This document shows positions 33,634 to 44,522 of a stretch of 64,000 nt of DNA, piece by piece. The stretch lies in the NCBI GenBank assembly GCA_007844125.1, contig CM017556.1, positions 80,778,409 to 80,842,408 on the forward strand, in the 5' to 3' direction. Numbering within the stretch: position 1 is the first letter of the stretch; each line of letters begins with the position of its first letter. The notes under the pieces are model-generated. The model was not told the DNA's origin, did not search any database, and was given only the letters and a program-made list of their open reading frames with translations. The DNA comes from Sinonovacula constricta (Eukaryota; Mollusca; Bivalvia; Cardiida; Solecurtidae). The position numbers and the translations under genes were made by a program.

Positions 33634-34700
33634 TTGAATAAGTTCACTGAATATTTTGCGAATCTAAGTAATGATCTATCAAAGGCTAATTATATGATAG
33701 CTGAAGCATTCTGCAATAATCATGATTTTATACATGTACCTGTAAATGAGGTAGACAGTCCTTTAGATGTGCCTATTCAAATTTCAGAAATACAAAAGGC
33801 AGTGAAGGCATTAAAAAGGGGAAAGGCTTGTGGTTGTGACAAAATAATAAATGAATATTTGATAGAGAGTGTTGATTTTTTGGCATCACATGTATGTGAT
33901 ATATTTAATGCTATTTTAAACACAGGATACTTCCCAGATGTTTGGACAAAGGGCATAATTATTCCATTTCATAAGAAAGGTTGTACAACAGATGTTAATA
34001 ATTACAGAGGGATCACATTATTAAGCTACCTCTCAAAACTTTTTCATTAGTTTTTAATAATAGAATAGAAGGGTTTTGTAAAAATAATAACATCATCAGC
34101 GACTAACAAGTTTAGAAAAGGTAGGTCAACCACTGATGCAGCATTTATCTTTATGGCTTATGCACAAAAATATGTTAACGAAAATAAGCGATTATATGCA
34201 TGTTTTGTTTATATGAAAAAATGTTTCGATAGTATATATAGAAATGGCCTCTGGTTTAAACTGCACACATTAGGAATACAAGGAAAATTATTGCGTATAA
34301 TAAGAGACATGTACCGTAATATTGAATCGTGTGTTAAAGTAAATGAAAAAATATCAGAACATTTTGAGTATACAGTCGGCCTAAGACAAGGTGAGATTAT
34401 GTCACCGATCCTATTTTCACTCTTTGTAAATGATCTAGATTAGGAAATAACAAATAGCTCTTGTGAGAGCGACATACTAACTGATATATTGCTTTTCGCT
34501 GATGACATGGTTATTTTAGGTTCATCACCAACTGACTTACAAGATAAGTTAAACACTTTAAAAAGTTATTGTTTAAAGTGGGGCCTAACAGTTAACATAG
34601 ATAAGACAAAAATCATGGTATTAAGAAAGCGAGGCAAGACGCACTTAAATAAAAATTAGGACATATAATGACCAAAACCTAGATGTGGTAGATGACTTTA
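33634..34700 (+). pseudogene. LINE ORF2, reverse transcriptase domain
   Basis: Reverse transcriptase motifs in order: KRGKACGCDKIINEYL, IIIPFHKKG followed by NNYRGITLLSYLSKLF, motif A as CFVYMKKCFDS, GLRQGEIMSPILFSLFVNDL, then LLFADDMVILGS (FADD at 34495-34506) and VNIDKTKIMVL. The first motif A aspartate is Tyr here (family FVDMKKAFD). A frameshift near 34050 and a TAG at 34441-34443 break the frame, so it is inactive. Confidence 0.9.
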
Positions 34701-35510
34701 ATTATTTGGGAACCGTTTTTTATTATACTGGTAATTTTAGTAACAATCAAGAACAATTGACAGGAAAAGCTCTTAAAGCTTGTAATATACTCATTTACAA
34801 ATGCAGAGAATTAAATTTGAAACCGAGGTTATTGTGTCAATTATTTGATAAATTTGTTGGCTCTATACTAGGGTATTCTTAAGAGTTGTGGGGGTTTTCA
34901 AAGTCTAAAGTTATAGAGAGAGTACATTTAAAATTCTGTTAAAGAATTTTACATGTCAAAACAAATACCAGCAATATGGGAGTCTATGGAGAATTAACCA
35001 GGTATCCCCATTTTTTTTATCCGCTTCGTTAAAATTGTAAAATACTAGTGTCGCCTTATAAACACAAACTGTGCATTATTACATAGGACATACTAGCAAG
35101 CTTTAACCGACTGCAACAATGGAAAGAAAAATTGGGTTTCAAATGTAAAAAAAAACTTTTATGTGATTATGGGTTTAACTGAGATCTTTTTTAACGCAGA
35201 GAACCTGAATTTAAGTAAGTTTCATTTAGTTTTTAACAAAAAGGGTACTTGACAATTTTATCCAGGAATGGCATGGCAAAATAGAAACCAATAAAGTGCT
35301 TAGCAATTACAAATTTTACCAACATACTTTTACAGAAAGTAAATATCTTGACATAGACCCACATGACTTGAGATTTTATTTGACAAGACTAAGACTAAAT
35401 CTATTAACCCTTAAAATTCAAGCAGGGCGACACAGTAGAAACTATCAACTAAGGGATGAAAGATTATGTTCATATTGTTTAGACAGAACAATCACATCTA
35501 CATAAATAGT
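34700..35510 (+). pseudogene. LINE ORF2, C-terminal domain
   Basis: FNYLGTVFYYTGNFSNNQEQ and KALKACNILIYKC are the post-RT thumb region. After a stop-rich stretch, YLDIDPHDLRFYLTRLRLNL and AGRHSRNYQLRDERLCSYC match the C-terminal LTR-x-RL, GR and ER-x-C-x2-C pattern of these LINEs. Multiple stops. Confidence 0.75.
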
Positions 35511-35849
35511 TAGATATATTTGAAAATAAATATCAGTTATGATAGACCTTTACACAAACTGAAATGCTTTAGATTCACTTAACACAGATGGTTAAAAGTT
35601 AATAGATATTCTCTGTCTCGGAATGTATTATTATATTGTATTATATATGTTTTGACTAAATAGTGTTTAAAGTTTTGATAAAACAAAATTATCCGTTTAG
35701 ATCGTTTTGATAAAACAAAATTATCCGTTTAGATCCACGTGACACATTTACTTTTTATGTGTTTATATGTTGCAAAGATGATGTACAATACTATATGTAC
35801 AAATCTAAATAAAATTTCTGTTCTGTTTTGTTCTGTTCATAAACGCATA

Positions 35850-36304
35850 CGTCAGTCTTATCAAAGACGGGTTTAAACTCTACTTCAAATGGTTGACAGT
35901 AGTATAGTTAAATCTCTAAATGTTCCTTCCTTTCGAATTTTATAAAGAAGAAGCACGATTGGGAAATCTGCTGAAAATGGACATCGACGTTATAGCCCGG
36001 ATGATGATTAAACGTAATCTTAGACGAAAGTGACCACGTGGACTTGTTGTTGTTGTTTTTATTTTATTTATTTATTTATGTATTTGTTTATATTTTAATA
36101 ATTTATTGTGCAGCGTGGCTCAGATAGGAAATATATATGGCTGTAAGGCCGAGGCAGGTGTTATGCTTCACTTTCCCCATAAATGTAGGACACCGATAAG
36201 TAGTCAGCTTGTCTCTGGGTCAACTTATGTCAATAAATAGTTTATTTGGTTGTAAGAAGTAATAACACAAAATGTGGTCCAAACTGTCACATACCACCTG
36301 TAAG
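35850..36304 (+). mobile_element. MITE-derived block before exon 2
   Basis: Contains ATGGACATCGACGTTATAGC, AAGTGACCACGTGG, GCAGCGTGGCTCAGATA and the right-end-like GGTCCAAACTGTCACATACC, in the same order as the TTAA-bounded family. It ends about 180 bp before exon 2. A near copy is at 23010-23330. Confidence 0.55.
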
Positions 36305-36483
36305 TGAAGGATAGCATTCTGCAGGTCCGTTCCACCTTATTCCGCCCCTGTAATCTGTAATTGGCGCCACTCCGGAGAGCTGTGCTTCTTTTTGAATTGT
36401 TTAAAGCCCGTGCTCTCTGCGGTACTTTGAGTATAGCACATCCATGCTTATTCTTTTAATAACACTCGTCGTATTATCAGCAG

Positions 36484-36677
36484 GTATCCGTTGAAGGCAA
36501 ATTACCGGACGAACTGACCAACACTATACTGTACACTGGCAACAACACGGAATCCGTCCAATTCTTGTCTGAATATATCCATGGACTTAATATCACCTAT
36601 CAGAACGAGGTCTACAACCAATGGGATGTGACAGAAGTCACATCATTCATTGACGGGACTACAGTTTGCCAAATCAG
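36484..36677 (+). CDS. Exon 2 of the secreted, GPI-type glycoprotein gene
   Basis: Acceptor TTATCAG-CAG offers two in-frame starts (36481 or 36484). 194 nt read VSVEGKLPDELTNT... to ...GTTVCQIR, ending at CAG|GTATAC in phase 2. It carries the end of the signal peptide (VSVEG), two N-glycosylation sequons (NNT, NIT) and the first mature cysteine. The exon encodes no known domain that I recognise. Upstream in-frame stops exclude a longer exon. Confidence 0.75.
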
Positions 36678-36981
36678 GTATACCTTTGGCTCATATGCTT
36701 TTTTATGCATCAAAATAATTGAAATTATCACACCCATTTTCATATTACATGTGTAGTATAATTACTAGTAATAGTAGTAATGGACGTTCTTGCTGTTGTT
36801 ATTGTAGCAGAAGCTGTGGCCGTTGCTGCATTTTAGCTGCTGTTGATGTTGTAGTTTTTGTTTTATATGTTAACTATAATTATTGATATTATTTTTTTAC
36901 ATTGGTTTTTAATATTATTATTATTATTATTAATCAGTATTATTATCAGTATTATTAAAATTTTGTGTTTTCTATTTGAAG

Positions 36982-37091
36982 GTCAACAAAGAATGTTGCC
37001 TGTGCGGACAACAGCCACCGTTGCTTCCTTACTCGGTGCCTGAGATTTCGTCCTATGGACTACAAAGGATATGAAATCATGTCTCTGAATG
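36982..37091 (+). CDS. Exon 3 of the glycoprotein gene
   Basis: Acceptor TTTTCTATTTGAAG, 110 nt, donor GTTAGT, phase 2 in and 1 out. It reads STKNVACADNSHRCFLTRCL and then RFRPMDYKGYEIMSLN. Three cysteines lie within 15 residues. Phase agreement with both neighbours supports it. Confidence 0.75.
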
Positions 37092-37343
37092 GTTAGTGAT
37101 ATAAAACTCTGAAACAAGAAAATCTATTGTATAAGTATCGTTTCGTTAGCTTTGGTAACATTTAAATATGACTGACTACAATACATATATATATATATAA
37201 ATATCAGACAACATGAACGTATTTCCAGACAGTATTTCTCATACCAAATATAGCAACAAAAACATTTGTTCTTCTTTCCCTATCAGTACATTTCCACATT
37301 TAGTGAGGACTTTGTCTTTCATTTTTTACACAATTAAAGTGGT

Positions 37344-37513
37344 TAAAGGTTATTATTATCATTATTATTATTATTATCATTATTATTATCATTATTTTTA
37401 TCATTATTATTATTATTATCATTATTATCATTATTATTATCATTATTATTATCATTATTATTATTATCATCATTATTATTATTATTATATTATTATTATC
37501 ATTATTACTATTA

Positions 37514-37550
<37 letters not shown>

Positions 37551-37826
37551 CATTATTTTCATAATTATTATTATTATCATTATTATTATCATTATTATTA
37601 TTATCATCATTATTATTATTATCATTATTATTATGAAAAAGTAGTAGTAGTTCTTCTTCTTATTATTATTGTTATTATTCAATTCAATTCTTATTGCTAT
37701 TATTATTATTGCTATTATTATTGTTGTTATTATAATTGTTGTTATTATGATTATTATAATTATTATCATTATTATAGTAATTATAATAATAATTAGCATT
37801 AATATTAGCATTATTATTTATTTATT

Positions 37827-37882
<56 letters not shown>

Positions 37883-37883
37883 G
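37344..37883. repeat. (TTA/ATC)n trinucleotide tract with a poly(T) core in intron 3
   Basis: Almost pure ATT/TTATCA repeats, a poly(T) run at about 37829-37860 and more ATT repeats that run directly into the TTGCAG acceptor of exon 4. The long all-Ile and Tyr/His frames reported across it are artefacts. Confidence 0.95.
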
Positions 37884-37886
37884 CAG

Positions 37887-37997
37887 CAGCAAATTCAGCC
37901 GGGGAAAGATTTGTTGTGACCAACACAACAACACAAACTTGTGACCTCAACAGCATGGTTAACAACACTGATAGAATATTCATCTTTCCTGAACCCG
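37887..37997 (+). CDS. Exon 4 of the glycoprotein gene
   Basis: Acceptor TTGCAGCAG is a tandem NAGNAG site, and both choices stay in frame (start 37887 or 37890, one Ala more or less). 111 nt read ANSAGERFVVTNTTTQTCDL, then NSMVNNTDRIFIFPEP, donor GTAAAG, phase 1 in and out. Two sequons (NTT, NNT) and one cysteine. The acceptor is supported by the microsatellite just before it rather than by a normal pyrimidine tract. Confidence 0.75.
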
Positions 37998-38284
37998 GTA
38001 AAGTTTAATTTAAACTTCCTTATCCATAACTTGCTACATTTGTTTATAACCATGACTAATTCTTAGTCATCTTCTTAACATTGACATGCAATGCTTTATA
38101 AACATATTGCTTGCAAATAGTGCACAGACAGCTCCCTCGAAATTGAGACAACGTGTCACGCGCAACATTTGGGTCCCTAACTTCGACCTAAGCAGTCAAC
38201 AGAGAAAATTTACTTTAAAAGCTTAGCTTTTTTTAAGCTTACATGTATGTATTTTCACAACTTTACTCTTTTACCTGGTTAGTG

Positions 38285-38312
38285 GGGGGCGGGGGGGGGG
38301 GGGGTAGGGGGC
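38285..38312. repeat. Poly(G)-rich tract
   Basis: GGGGGGCGGGGGGGGGGGGG and continuing G-rich sequence in intron 4. Low complexity only. Confidence 0.85.
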
Positions 38313-38880
38313 GGAGTGCGGGGATGCTTTCCCCACATCCTAGATCCATCACTGACACCAGTTGTGAAAATATGTGTTTAGCATGCAAAGGGTTATATTG
38401 ACAAAAGCACTAAATATTCAGATTATTTAAAACCATATTTCACTTTATCATTTATCATTATGAAAAACCATTATCATCTTCATCTAAAATCCTTACTTTT
38501 CTTTAACTAAATCTGTTCTTACCTTTATATGAATTCTTATTTGTCTTTACCTGAAACCATATTTATCTTTATCTGAATCATTTTTTATCTGAACCCTACT
38601 TTTTTATTTTTATCATGGCTTTTGTCTATCTGAATCATGATTTCTGTTTATCTTAATCATGATTTCTGTTTATCTGAATCATGATTTCTGTTTATCTTAA
38701 TCATGATTTCTTTTTCTTTATCTGTAAATCTTTCTGATATATTGCTGAATAAATTCACCTGAACATTTTCTTGTAGCTTCGAAAGTGACAATGATCATAA
38801 CATTTTAATATGACTGTGTTACTCATTTTGTCATATTATTTAACGCACATTTTTGTTTATATATATTTATCAATGTTATT

Positions 38881-40382
38881 ATGCTCCCCGAAAAATTTCG
38901 GGGGAGCATATAGTCGCCGCCTTGTCCGTCCGTTCGTCCGTCCGTCCGTCAGTCCGTCAGTCCGTCCGTACGTCCCATTCGTGTCCGGCCCATAACTTCG
39001 TTATTTGAAGTCGAATTTCGAAACTATTTCACAGAAATGACCACCATGTTGAGACGACGTGTCGCGCGCAACATTTGGGTCCCTACCTTGAAGGTCAAGG
39101 TCACAGCGTGACCTTGCAGCAAAATCGTGTCCGGCCCATAACTTCGTTATTTGAAGTCGGATTTCGAAACTATTTCACAGAAATGACCACCATGTTGAGA
39201 CGACGTGTCGCGCGCAACATTTGGGTCCCTACCTTGAAGGTCAAGGTCACAGCGTGACCTTGCAGCAAAATCGTGTCCGGCCCATAACTTCGTTATTTGA
39301 AGTCGGATTTCGAAACTATTTCACAGAAATGACCACCATGTTGAGACGACGTGTCGCGCGCAACATTTGGGTCCCTACCTTGAAGGTCAAGGTCACAGCG
39401 TGACCTTGCAGCAAAATCGTGTCCGGCCCATAACTTCGTTATTTGAAGTCGGATTTCGAAACTATTTCACAGAAATGACCACCATGTTGAGACGACGTGT
39501 CGCGCGCAACATTTGGGTCCCTACCTTGAAGGTCAAGGTCACAGCGTGACCTTGCAGCAAAATCGTGTCCGGCCCATAACTTCGTTATTTGAAGTCGGAT
39601 TTCGAAACTATTTCACAGAAATGACCACCATGTTGAGACGACGTATCGCGCGCAACATTTGGGTCCCTACCTTGAAGGTCAAGGTCACAGCGTGACCTTG
39701 CAGCAAAATCGTGTCCGGCCCATAACTTCGTTATTTGAAGTCGGATTTCGAAACTATTTCACAGAAATGACCACCATGTTGAGACGACGTGTCGCGCGCA
39801 ACATTTGGGTCCCTATTTTGAAGGTCAAGGTCACAGCGTGACCTTGCAGCAAAATCGTGTCCGGCCCATAACTTCGTTATTTGAAGTCGGATTTCGAAAC
39901 TATTTCACAGAAATGACCACAATGTTGAGACGACGTGTCACGCGCAACATTTGGGTCCCTACCTTGAAGGTCAAGGTCACAGCGTGACGTTGCAGTGAAC
40001 TTGTGTCCTGCCGTTATCTTCGTTATTTGAAGTCGGATTTCGAAACTTTTTCACAGAAATGATCACCATGTTGTGACGACATGTCGCGCGCAACATTTGG
40101 GTCGCTACCTTGAAGGTCAAGGTCACAACAGGACCTTGCAGCAAAACCTTGTCCGGCCCATAACTTCGTTATTTGAAGTCGGATTTTACAACTGTTTTTG
40201 ACAAACTACCCGGTTTGACCGGCTCTTGTTAGATCATTGCCCTTTGTTTATGTTTATGTCTGATTTCATAGTACTACAACATTACAAAATACAAAATAAA
40301 CCTCAATGTTCATACAACTAACCTTTTTTTGTGACAAAGTACCCATTCGGGGAGCATCACCCGTCTCTGACGGCCTCTTGTT
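38881..40382 (+). mobile_element. Pearl-like bivalve element with 146-bp core repeats
   Basis: Starts with a short hairpin (ATGCTCCCCGAAA and its inverse). A (GTCC)n tract follows, then 146-bp units whose GTGTCCGGCCCATAAC starts lie at 38981, 39127, 39273, 39419, 39565, 39711, 39857, 40003 and 40149. It ends near CATTCGGGGAGCATCACC and GACGGCCTCTTG. A tetranucleotide tract next to tandem cores of about 150 bp is the layout of the non-coding bivalve elements named pearl, thought to be Helitron-related. Frames of 60 codons repeat once per unit and are artefacts. Each unit contains TCAAGGTCAC and its inverse GTGACCTTG. Confidence 0.75.
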
Positions 40383-40678
40383 TCTTTAATGTTATAACAT
40401 ATATTGATGACAAAAGATACAGTAAATGTAATTTGCTACAGTACACCCTCGAGATGGTGGGGCGGGTAGGATGATCAATTGCTACCCTGTCTACGTTGGC
40501 TTCCAAGTTGGTTTGCTGTGTGGCAACCAAAGTCAACTGTATGCCCTTTTAACAACAGTGCCTCAAATTTTATATTTATGCATATCATACCGGCCAGACA
40601 TGTTAATCCCTAGTAACTGCTTAAATGTAGATTAGGACTGTCGCGGTATACCGGTATATTGGTATGTTACGATTTGGG

Positions 40679-41010
40679 GTGTAGTGCATATAGGCACTTC
40701 CATTCCAACAGCCTTGCTGTTGGGTTAATCCTTTAGCGACGTGGTTGAGTGTCAGCCTACTGATCTGAAGGTCTCGGGTTCGAATCCCTGTTAGGGACAG
40801 GATTATTTTCTCCTCTCAGATTTACTTTAATGGTGTCAGAAGTAAACGGAAGCCTGGTGTGGCTGTCCTGAGATGTGCTTGGGCCCAGAAAAAATAAAGG
40901 GGAAGGAGTGTAGTGCATATAGGCACTTCCAACAGCCTTTCTGTTGGGTTAACCCTTTAGCGAAGTGGTTGAGTGTCAGCCTACTGATCTGAAGGGGTAA
41001 AGTCAATACA
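40679..41010 (+). mobile_element. tRNA-derived SINE with a partial tandem duplication
   Basis: GTAGTGCATATAGGCACTTCC, a GTGGTTGAGTGTCAGCC A-box region and GGGTTCGAATCCC B-box at 40780-40800. The first 90 bp recur at 40907-41000 without the B-box. The acceptor-like ends do not pair convincingly, so this is not called a tRNA gene. Confidence 0.6.
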
Positions 41011-41164
41011 GTACCGATACACAATGTACGTACCGGTTATACGATGTTTTGTAAACTTTGTATGCTGCCACCATTTTGTAAATCCAAAGTCAAAGATGCT
41101 TGTATAAATGAAAATCAATCGCCAATAACCGACTGAAAATGTAGTCTGATGTTAAATAAGAATA

Positions 41165-41300
41165 TATGACAAACTCCTTTAAGCATTGCTACATATATCA
41201 AACTCTGAAAAGGCACAGGACAAAGGTCTGTCACGTGCAAGCCAAGTGAAAAGTAAGAACATTTTTATGAGTCATTTAACTAAAAGAGTCAACCTGACAG
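41165..41300 (+). repeat. Dispersed repeat shared with 52957-53090
   Basis: ATGACAAACTCCTTTAAGCA, CTGAAAAGGCACAGGACAA and ATGAGTCATTTAACTAAAAG have close counterparts in the same order near 52957-53090. Family unknown. Confidence 0.65.
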
Positions 41301-41767
41301 TTACATGGTTGTGGAGTTTAATTTAAACCGCGCGGGAAATACTGCGTACTCGATTTGCCTTTGAGGTATTCCTTTCAAAAAGACTTTAAACTAGATTTTG
41401 GCTTTTGATTTGACAATTTAATCTTTGGACTTGAAAAAGGAATGTTTCATTGAATCATGAACGTTGTTTATGTTTGTCTAAACTCTGATGTATATGCGCT
41501 TTTCATACGACTTCCATTATAATCAAACTATATTATGCGCTACTTGACATACTCATAAGACTGGTCAATTATCTAATGATGGTCAGAAATATTGCATAAC
41601 TATGTGTTTTGAACTTACCTATATGGATTGTACATAATTATATTTTATGTGTTTCACTTTCTATATTCATGTCATATCTCGAGAAATGGGGGAATAAAAG
41701 ATTGATTGATTGATACCTTTTTGTCTGGCATTTAAATCGAACATGACGGTTGCTAATTGTAAACAAT

Positions 41768-41902
41768 ATGGGCGAGCCGATTGATTTTCGAAAGAACGCC
41801 GAATTAAATCGCAAAAAGCGATTGTATCAGCCACGTTTAGATAAAGGACGAGGATCAACAAAGAAAATTGTTGCAGGTGTCGCAATTTTGTCGACATTTT
41901 GA
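41768..41902 (+). CDS. Possible small ORF or exon, 44 codons
   Basis: ATG opens MGEPIDFRKNAELNRKKRLY and continues QPRLDKGRGSTKKIVAG to a stop. Strongly basic, with a CpG content higher than the neighbours. GTTGCAG|GTGTCG inside it could be a donor. It lies in intron 4 of the glycoprotein gene on the same strand. It could be the first exon of a nested gene, a transposon start or chance. Confidence 0.25.
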   Translation: MGEPIDFRKNAELNRKKRLYQPRLDKGRGSTKKIVAGVAILSTF

Positions 41903-42482
41903 TGCGCATGTTAGATACAGTGGAGGTACAACCGACCTAAATTCATATGTGAATTGTCATCATCCGCCGAATTAACTCAATGCATCGCACTACACTTTTT
42001 TGATATTTTTTTCAGTTAATTTGTTGTTTGATTGTTTTTACTGTGCTACCTTCTCGTCCTATTACTTTCTTTTCTCTGATTTTACCTGTTATAAAGTTTA
42101 TAATGGTATATCATATTACACCCTGGCATTTGTTGTTCATTCTGTTCATTATAAGTTGGTGTAAAGCACCTATAATAGTTTGATCAAATATCGTTACCAA
42201 TATTCGCCGTTCTCCTAAATTCGGCGGTAGTGTGTTTTTTAAAAACTTTTACTCAATATATATTAGTTTAAAGATATTTTCTGTTTAGCGGATAAAAGCT
42301 AGAGGTTGTTACTGAAGTAGTTCATCTTTATACCTTAAGGTGTTTTTAGAAATGCCGAACATAAGTATGCTTAAAACGTCGAATTTATGTCACCCCAGGA
42401 TATAGCAATATATTGTGGTAAGCTTCAAGCATATCGTGACAGCTCTAATGTAGATACGCAATTGTTACATAATTTATTTCAG

Positions 42483-42547
42483 ACGATGCAAGGGTGATCT
42501 TCCAGAAGAAACTGTCACCCGGTCCTAGATGTAGTCCCCTAGAACAG
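42483..42547 (+). CDS. Exon 5 of the glycoprotein gene
   Basis: Acceptor ATTTATTTCAG, 65 nt reading DDARVIFQKKLSPGPRCSPL-EQ, donor CAG|GTGAAG, phase 1 in and 0 out. One cysteine. Short, but the phase fits both neighbours exactly. Confidence 0.7.
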
Positions 42548-42713
42548 GTGAAGCTGATTCATTAGTTAATCTATCTATTTATAGGACATCTTTAAAATAC
42601 GGTGATACAATCTCGCCACCATTTAATTTTTGACGTTATATATTCACGTTATATTATGTTAGTTCACATAACTTGGACAAACAAATAGATGTATTGATAC
42701 ATGAAATATTATC

Positions 42714-43196
42714 TTAAAGGTAGTGTTCGACAGTTTGCCTATATCAAATGCATATAACAATATTTTTCCACTTTTTAGAAGAATTAAGGCATTAGTCTAA
42801 GTAAATGACAATTTTGAATACTATGTATTTTGTTGGACACAACAAATTGCGAAAACAAATCGCTCTAAATGTTCATTCTTCTAAATCTATGAATAAGCTC
42901 GATAGTGACCTTTGCTAAAAATAGATATCGACATCAGGTTTGACTTCCCGGATGACGTATAATGTAATCTCAAAAGTAAGTTGTCACATGGTTTTCTTAG
43001 CTTAAAAATAGATATCTCTGCATCATGGCTCAGATAGAAATACATATTTGCAATGACGAGTGTGGATTTATGCTTCACGTACATATAGATCTGAGGTATC
43101 GATAAAAATCATTTTGCAGTACCTTTTCAGGTGACACTTACTTATATTGTTATTTGGGGAAAAAATTGGTCCAAACTGTCGGATACCACCTTTAAC
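42714..43196. mobile_element. MITE, TTAA-bounded family, intact ends
   Basis: Left end TTAAAGGTAGTGTTCGACAG, right end CTGTCGGATACCACCTTTAA, which are inverse of each other. The interior has AATAGATATCGACATCAGG, GTCACATGG and GCATCATGGCTCAGATAG blocks. It lies in intron 5. No coding capacity. Confidence 0.75.
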
Positions 43197-43361
43197 GGGA
43201 TTTTGGCATGTTAGTTTTATATCGCTACAACATACGTGTTTTCCTAGTTTCATAATACCTCAAATAATTTCATGAAAACAGTAAATTAAGTCAACTAAGA
43301 AAAGTTTTCATGAAAGTTAAATGGCTTTCACAATAACACTTATCTAAAATAAAATTGGGTG

Positions 43362-43530
43362 CACCCGTGGCGCGGTGGTTGAAGTCACAGACTTGTAACT
43401 CCTAAGGCCCTCACCACGTGGGTTGGAGTCCCGGTCAGGGCTAGAATTTTCATATGGGGAGGTTTCCAAGGTAACTGGATGTCGCCACTATGACTATAAT
43501 TTGTCGATGTGATGTATCAAAAAATAAACA
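43362..43530 (+). mobile_element. SINE, family A copy
   Basis: GGCGCGGTGGTTGAAGTC A-box region, B-box GGGTTGGAGTCCCGG, TATGGGGAGGTTTCC and TGGATGTCGCCACTATGAC. It lies in intron 5 of the gene, just upstream of exon 6. Confidence 0.65.
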
Positions 43531-43667
43531 AAATAAGATTTTATATTAAGATACATTCGCTTATTCCGAATAAAGGTGTTGACATTGACCGTAATTTATT
43601 TTAAATATTTATATTAAGATATGTAGACATTTCAAAAACCCTTAGAGCTTTCTTATCAATTGTTTAG

Positions 43668-43876
43668 GACTTGTTTAATAAACGGCTCCAAAATGTGTCA
43701 ACCCAACTTGAGGGAACGTGGTATGTGGCGAATTCAAACGAGACACTCATGTTTATTGGCTACAATGTAACGGGGCTTTCCGTAACGATAAACCAACTTG
43801 AGTTTTCCGAATGGAAGGTCGTCCAAATATTCAACAGGACCTCTTCAGGCAGAACAACTTACTGGATTCTGCTTAG
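43668..43876 (+). CDS. Exon 6 of the glycoprotein gene
   Basis: Acceptor TCAATTGTTTAG, 209 nt, donor CTTAG|GTATGT, phase 0 in and 2 out. It reads DLFNKRLQNVSTQLEGTWYV, then a beta-rich segment (…LMFIGYNVTGLSVTINQLEF…) and ends TTYWILLR. Four N-glycosylation sequons (NVS, NET, NVT, NRT) and no cysteine. GTWYV and the alternating hydrophobic pattern suggest a beta-sandwich or barrel, which I cannot assign to a family. Confidence 0.8.
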
Positions 43877-44239
43877 GTATGTTATTTCCATTCTGGCAAA
43901 AGCTAAACATGTTGTAGTTCACGTTACAATTTTATAAGCTTTTAACGCAGTTATTTAAAGTGATACCTCATTGTATTGTAAACATTTACTTACATGTTTA
44001 TTTGCCTGAGCCTGTTGCTATACTAAAGTAATGCGAGATGTAGAATGAATTTATCCTGGATGATTACTTAGTTTAATTTTAATTTAAAGTTTTATAAAAT
44101 GTTAAGTATATTTATTAATGTTTTAGCGCAGTTATATACACTTACTTCTCAAACAAAATAAGAGAGCTGATGCATGTCATTTACAGGTAGACTTAATTGT
44201 CATAATATATTTATAAACTAAATGTTTTTATTATATAAC

Positions 44240-44522
44240 CTATAAATAGATGCGTTCTGATTGGTGAAGGTGAATTAAAATTCCTGTCAATATTACACAA
44301 TATTTACCGTCAATGTTGACCGATCTATAAACAGAGATCGACAACATTCTATTTACTTTAATAATGGTACCCCGCATCTGCCTGTATGATGATGGTGTGC
44401 GTCGAATGATATAGTACCAGCTAAGATTGATCAGGATACTATCGTAACAACTCGGCCATTTCCGTAACTTTCGGAAAAATAACCTCGTAAACCATAGTAG
44501 TGATACAACCATCTATTTATAG
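44240..44522. mobile_element. Short MITE with perfect 13-bp inverted ends
   Basis: CTATAAATAGATG at 44240-44252 is exactly inverted at 44510-44522. The 283-bp interval has no coding sense. Outside matches were not found in this window. Confidence 0.5.

Larger units (their letters stand above)
28880..35838 (+). mobile_element. Non-LTR retrotransposon, two ORFs, split by a nested element
   Basis: ORF1, then an ORF2 with APE-type endonuclease, reverse transcriptase and a C-terminal Cys-containing segment. The 3' end is AATAAA followed by TTCTGTTCTGTTTTGTTCTG, a pentanucleotide tail typical of LINEs that end in short repeats rather than poly(A). Without the nested 2.3 kb the element is about 4.65 kb. 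It lies in intron 1 of the gene. The clade is unresolved: ORF1 points to L1/Tx1-like, the tail to CR1-like groups. Confidence 0.8.

Noticed and set aside
36444..36483. A leader-like start MLILLITLVVLSAG just before exon 2
   Set aside because: It is in a different frame from the exon and meets a stop after three more codons. The sequence is better read as the pyrimidine-containing acceptor region.
37213..37944. Frames rich in Tyr, His and Ile on both strands
   Set aside because: Translation of ATT/ATC trinucleotide repeats. The real coding segment here is the exon at 37887-37997.
39075..39987. Six near-identical 60-codon frames beginning MGPYLEGQGHSV
   Set aside because: One per 146-bp unit of a non-coding element. 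146 is not a multiple of three and each frame ends in the next unit.
40740..40800. tRNA gene with GGGTTCGAATCCC
   Set aside because: Only the T arm is good. The head is duplicated without the B-box 228 bp later and sits in a SINE-like unit.
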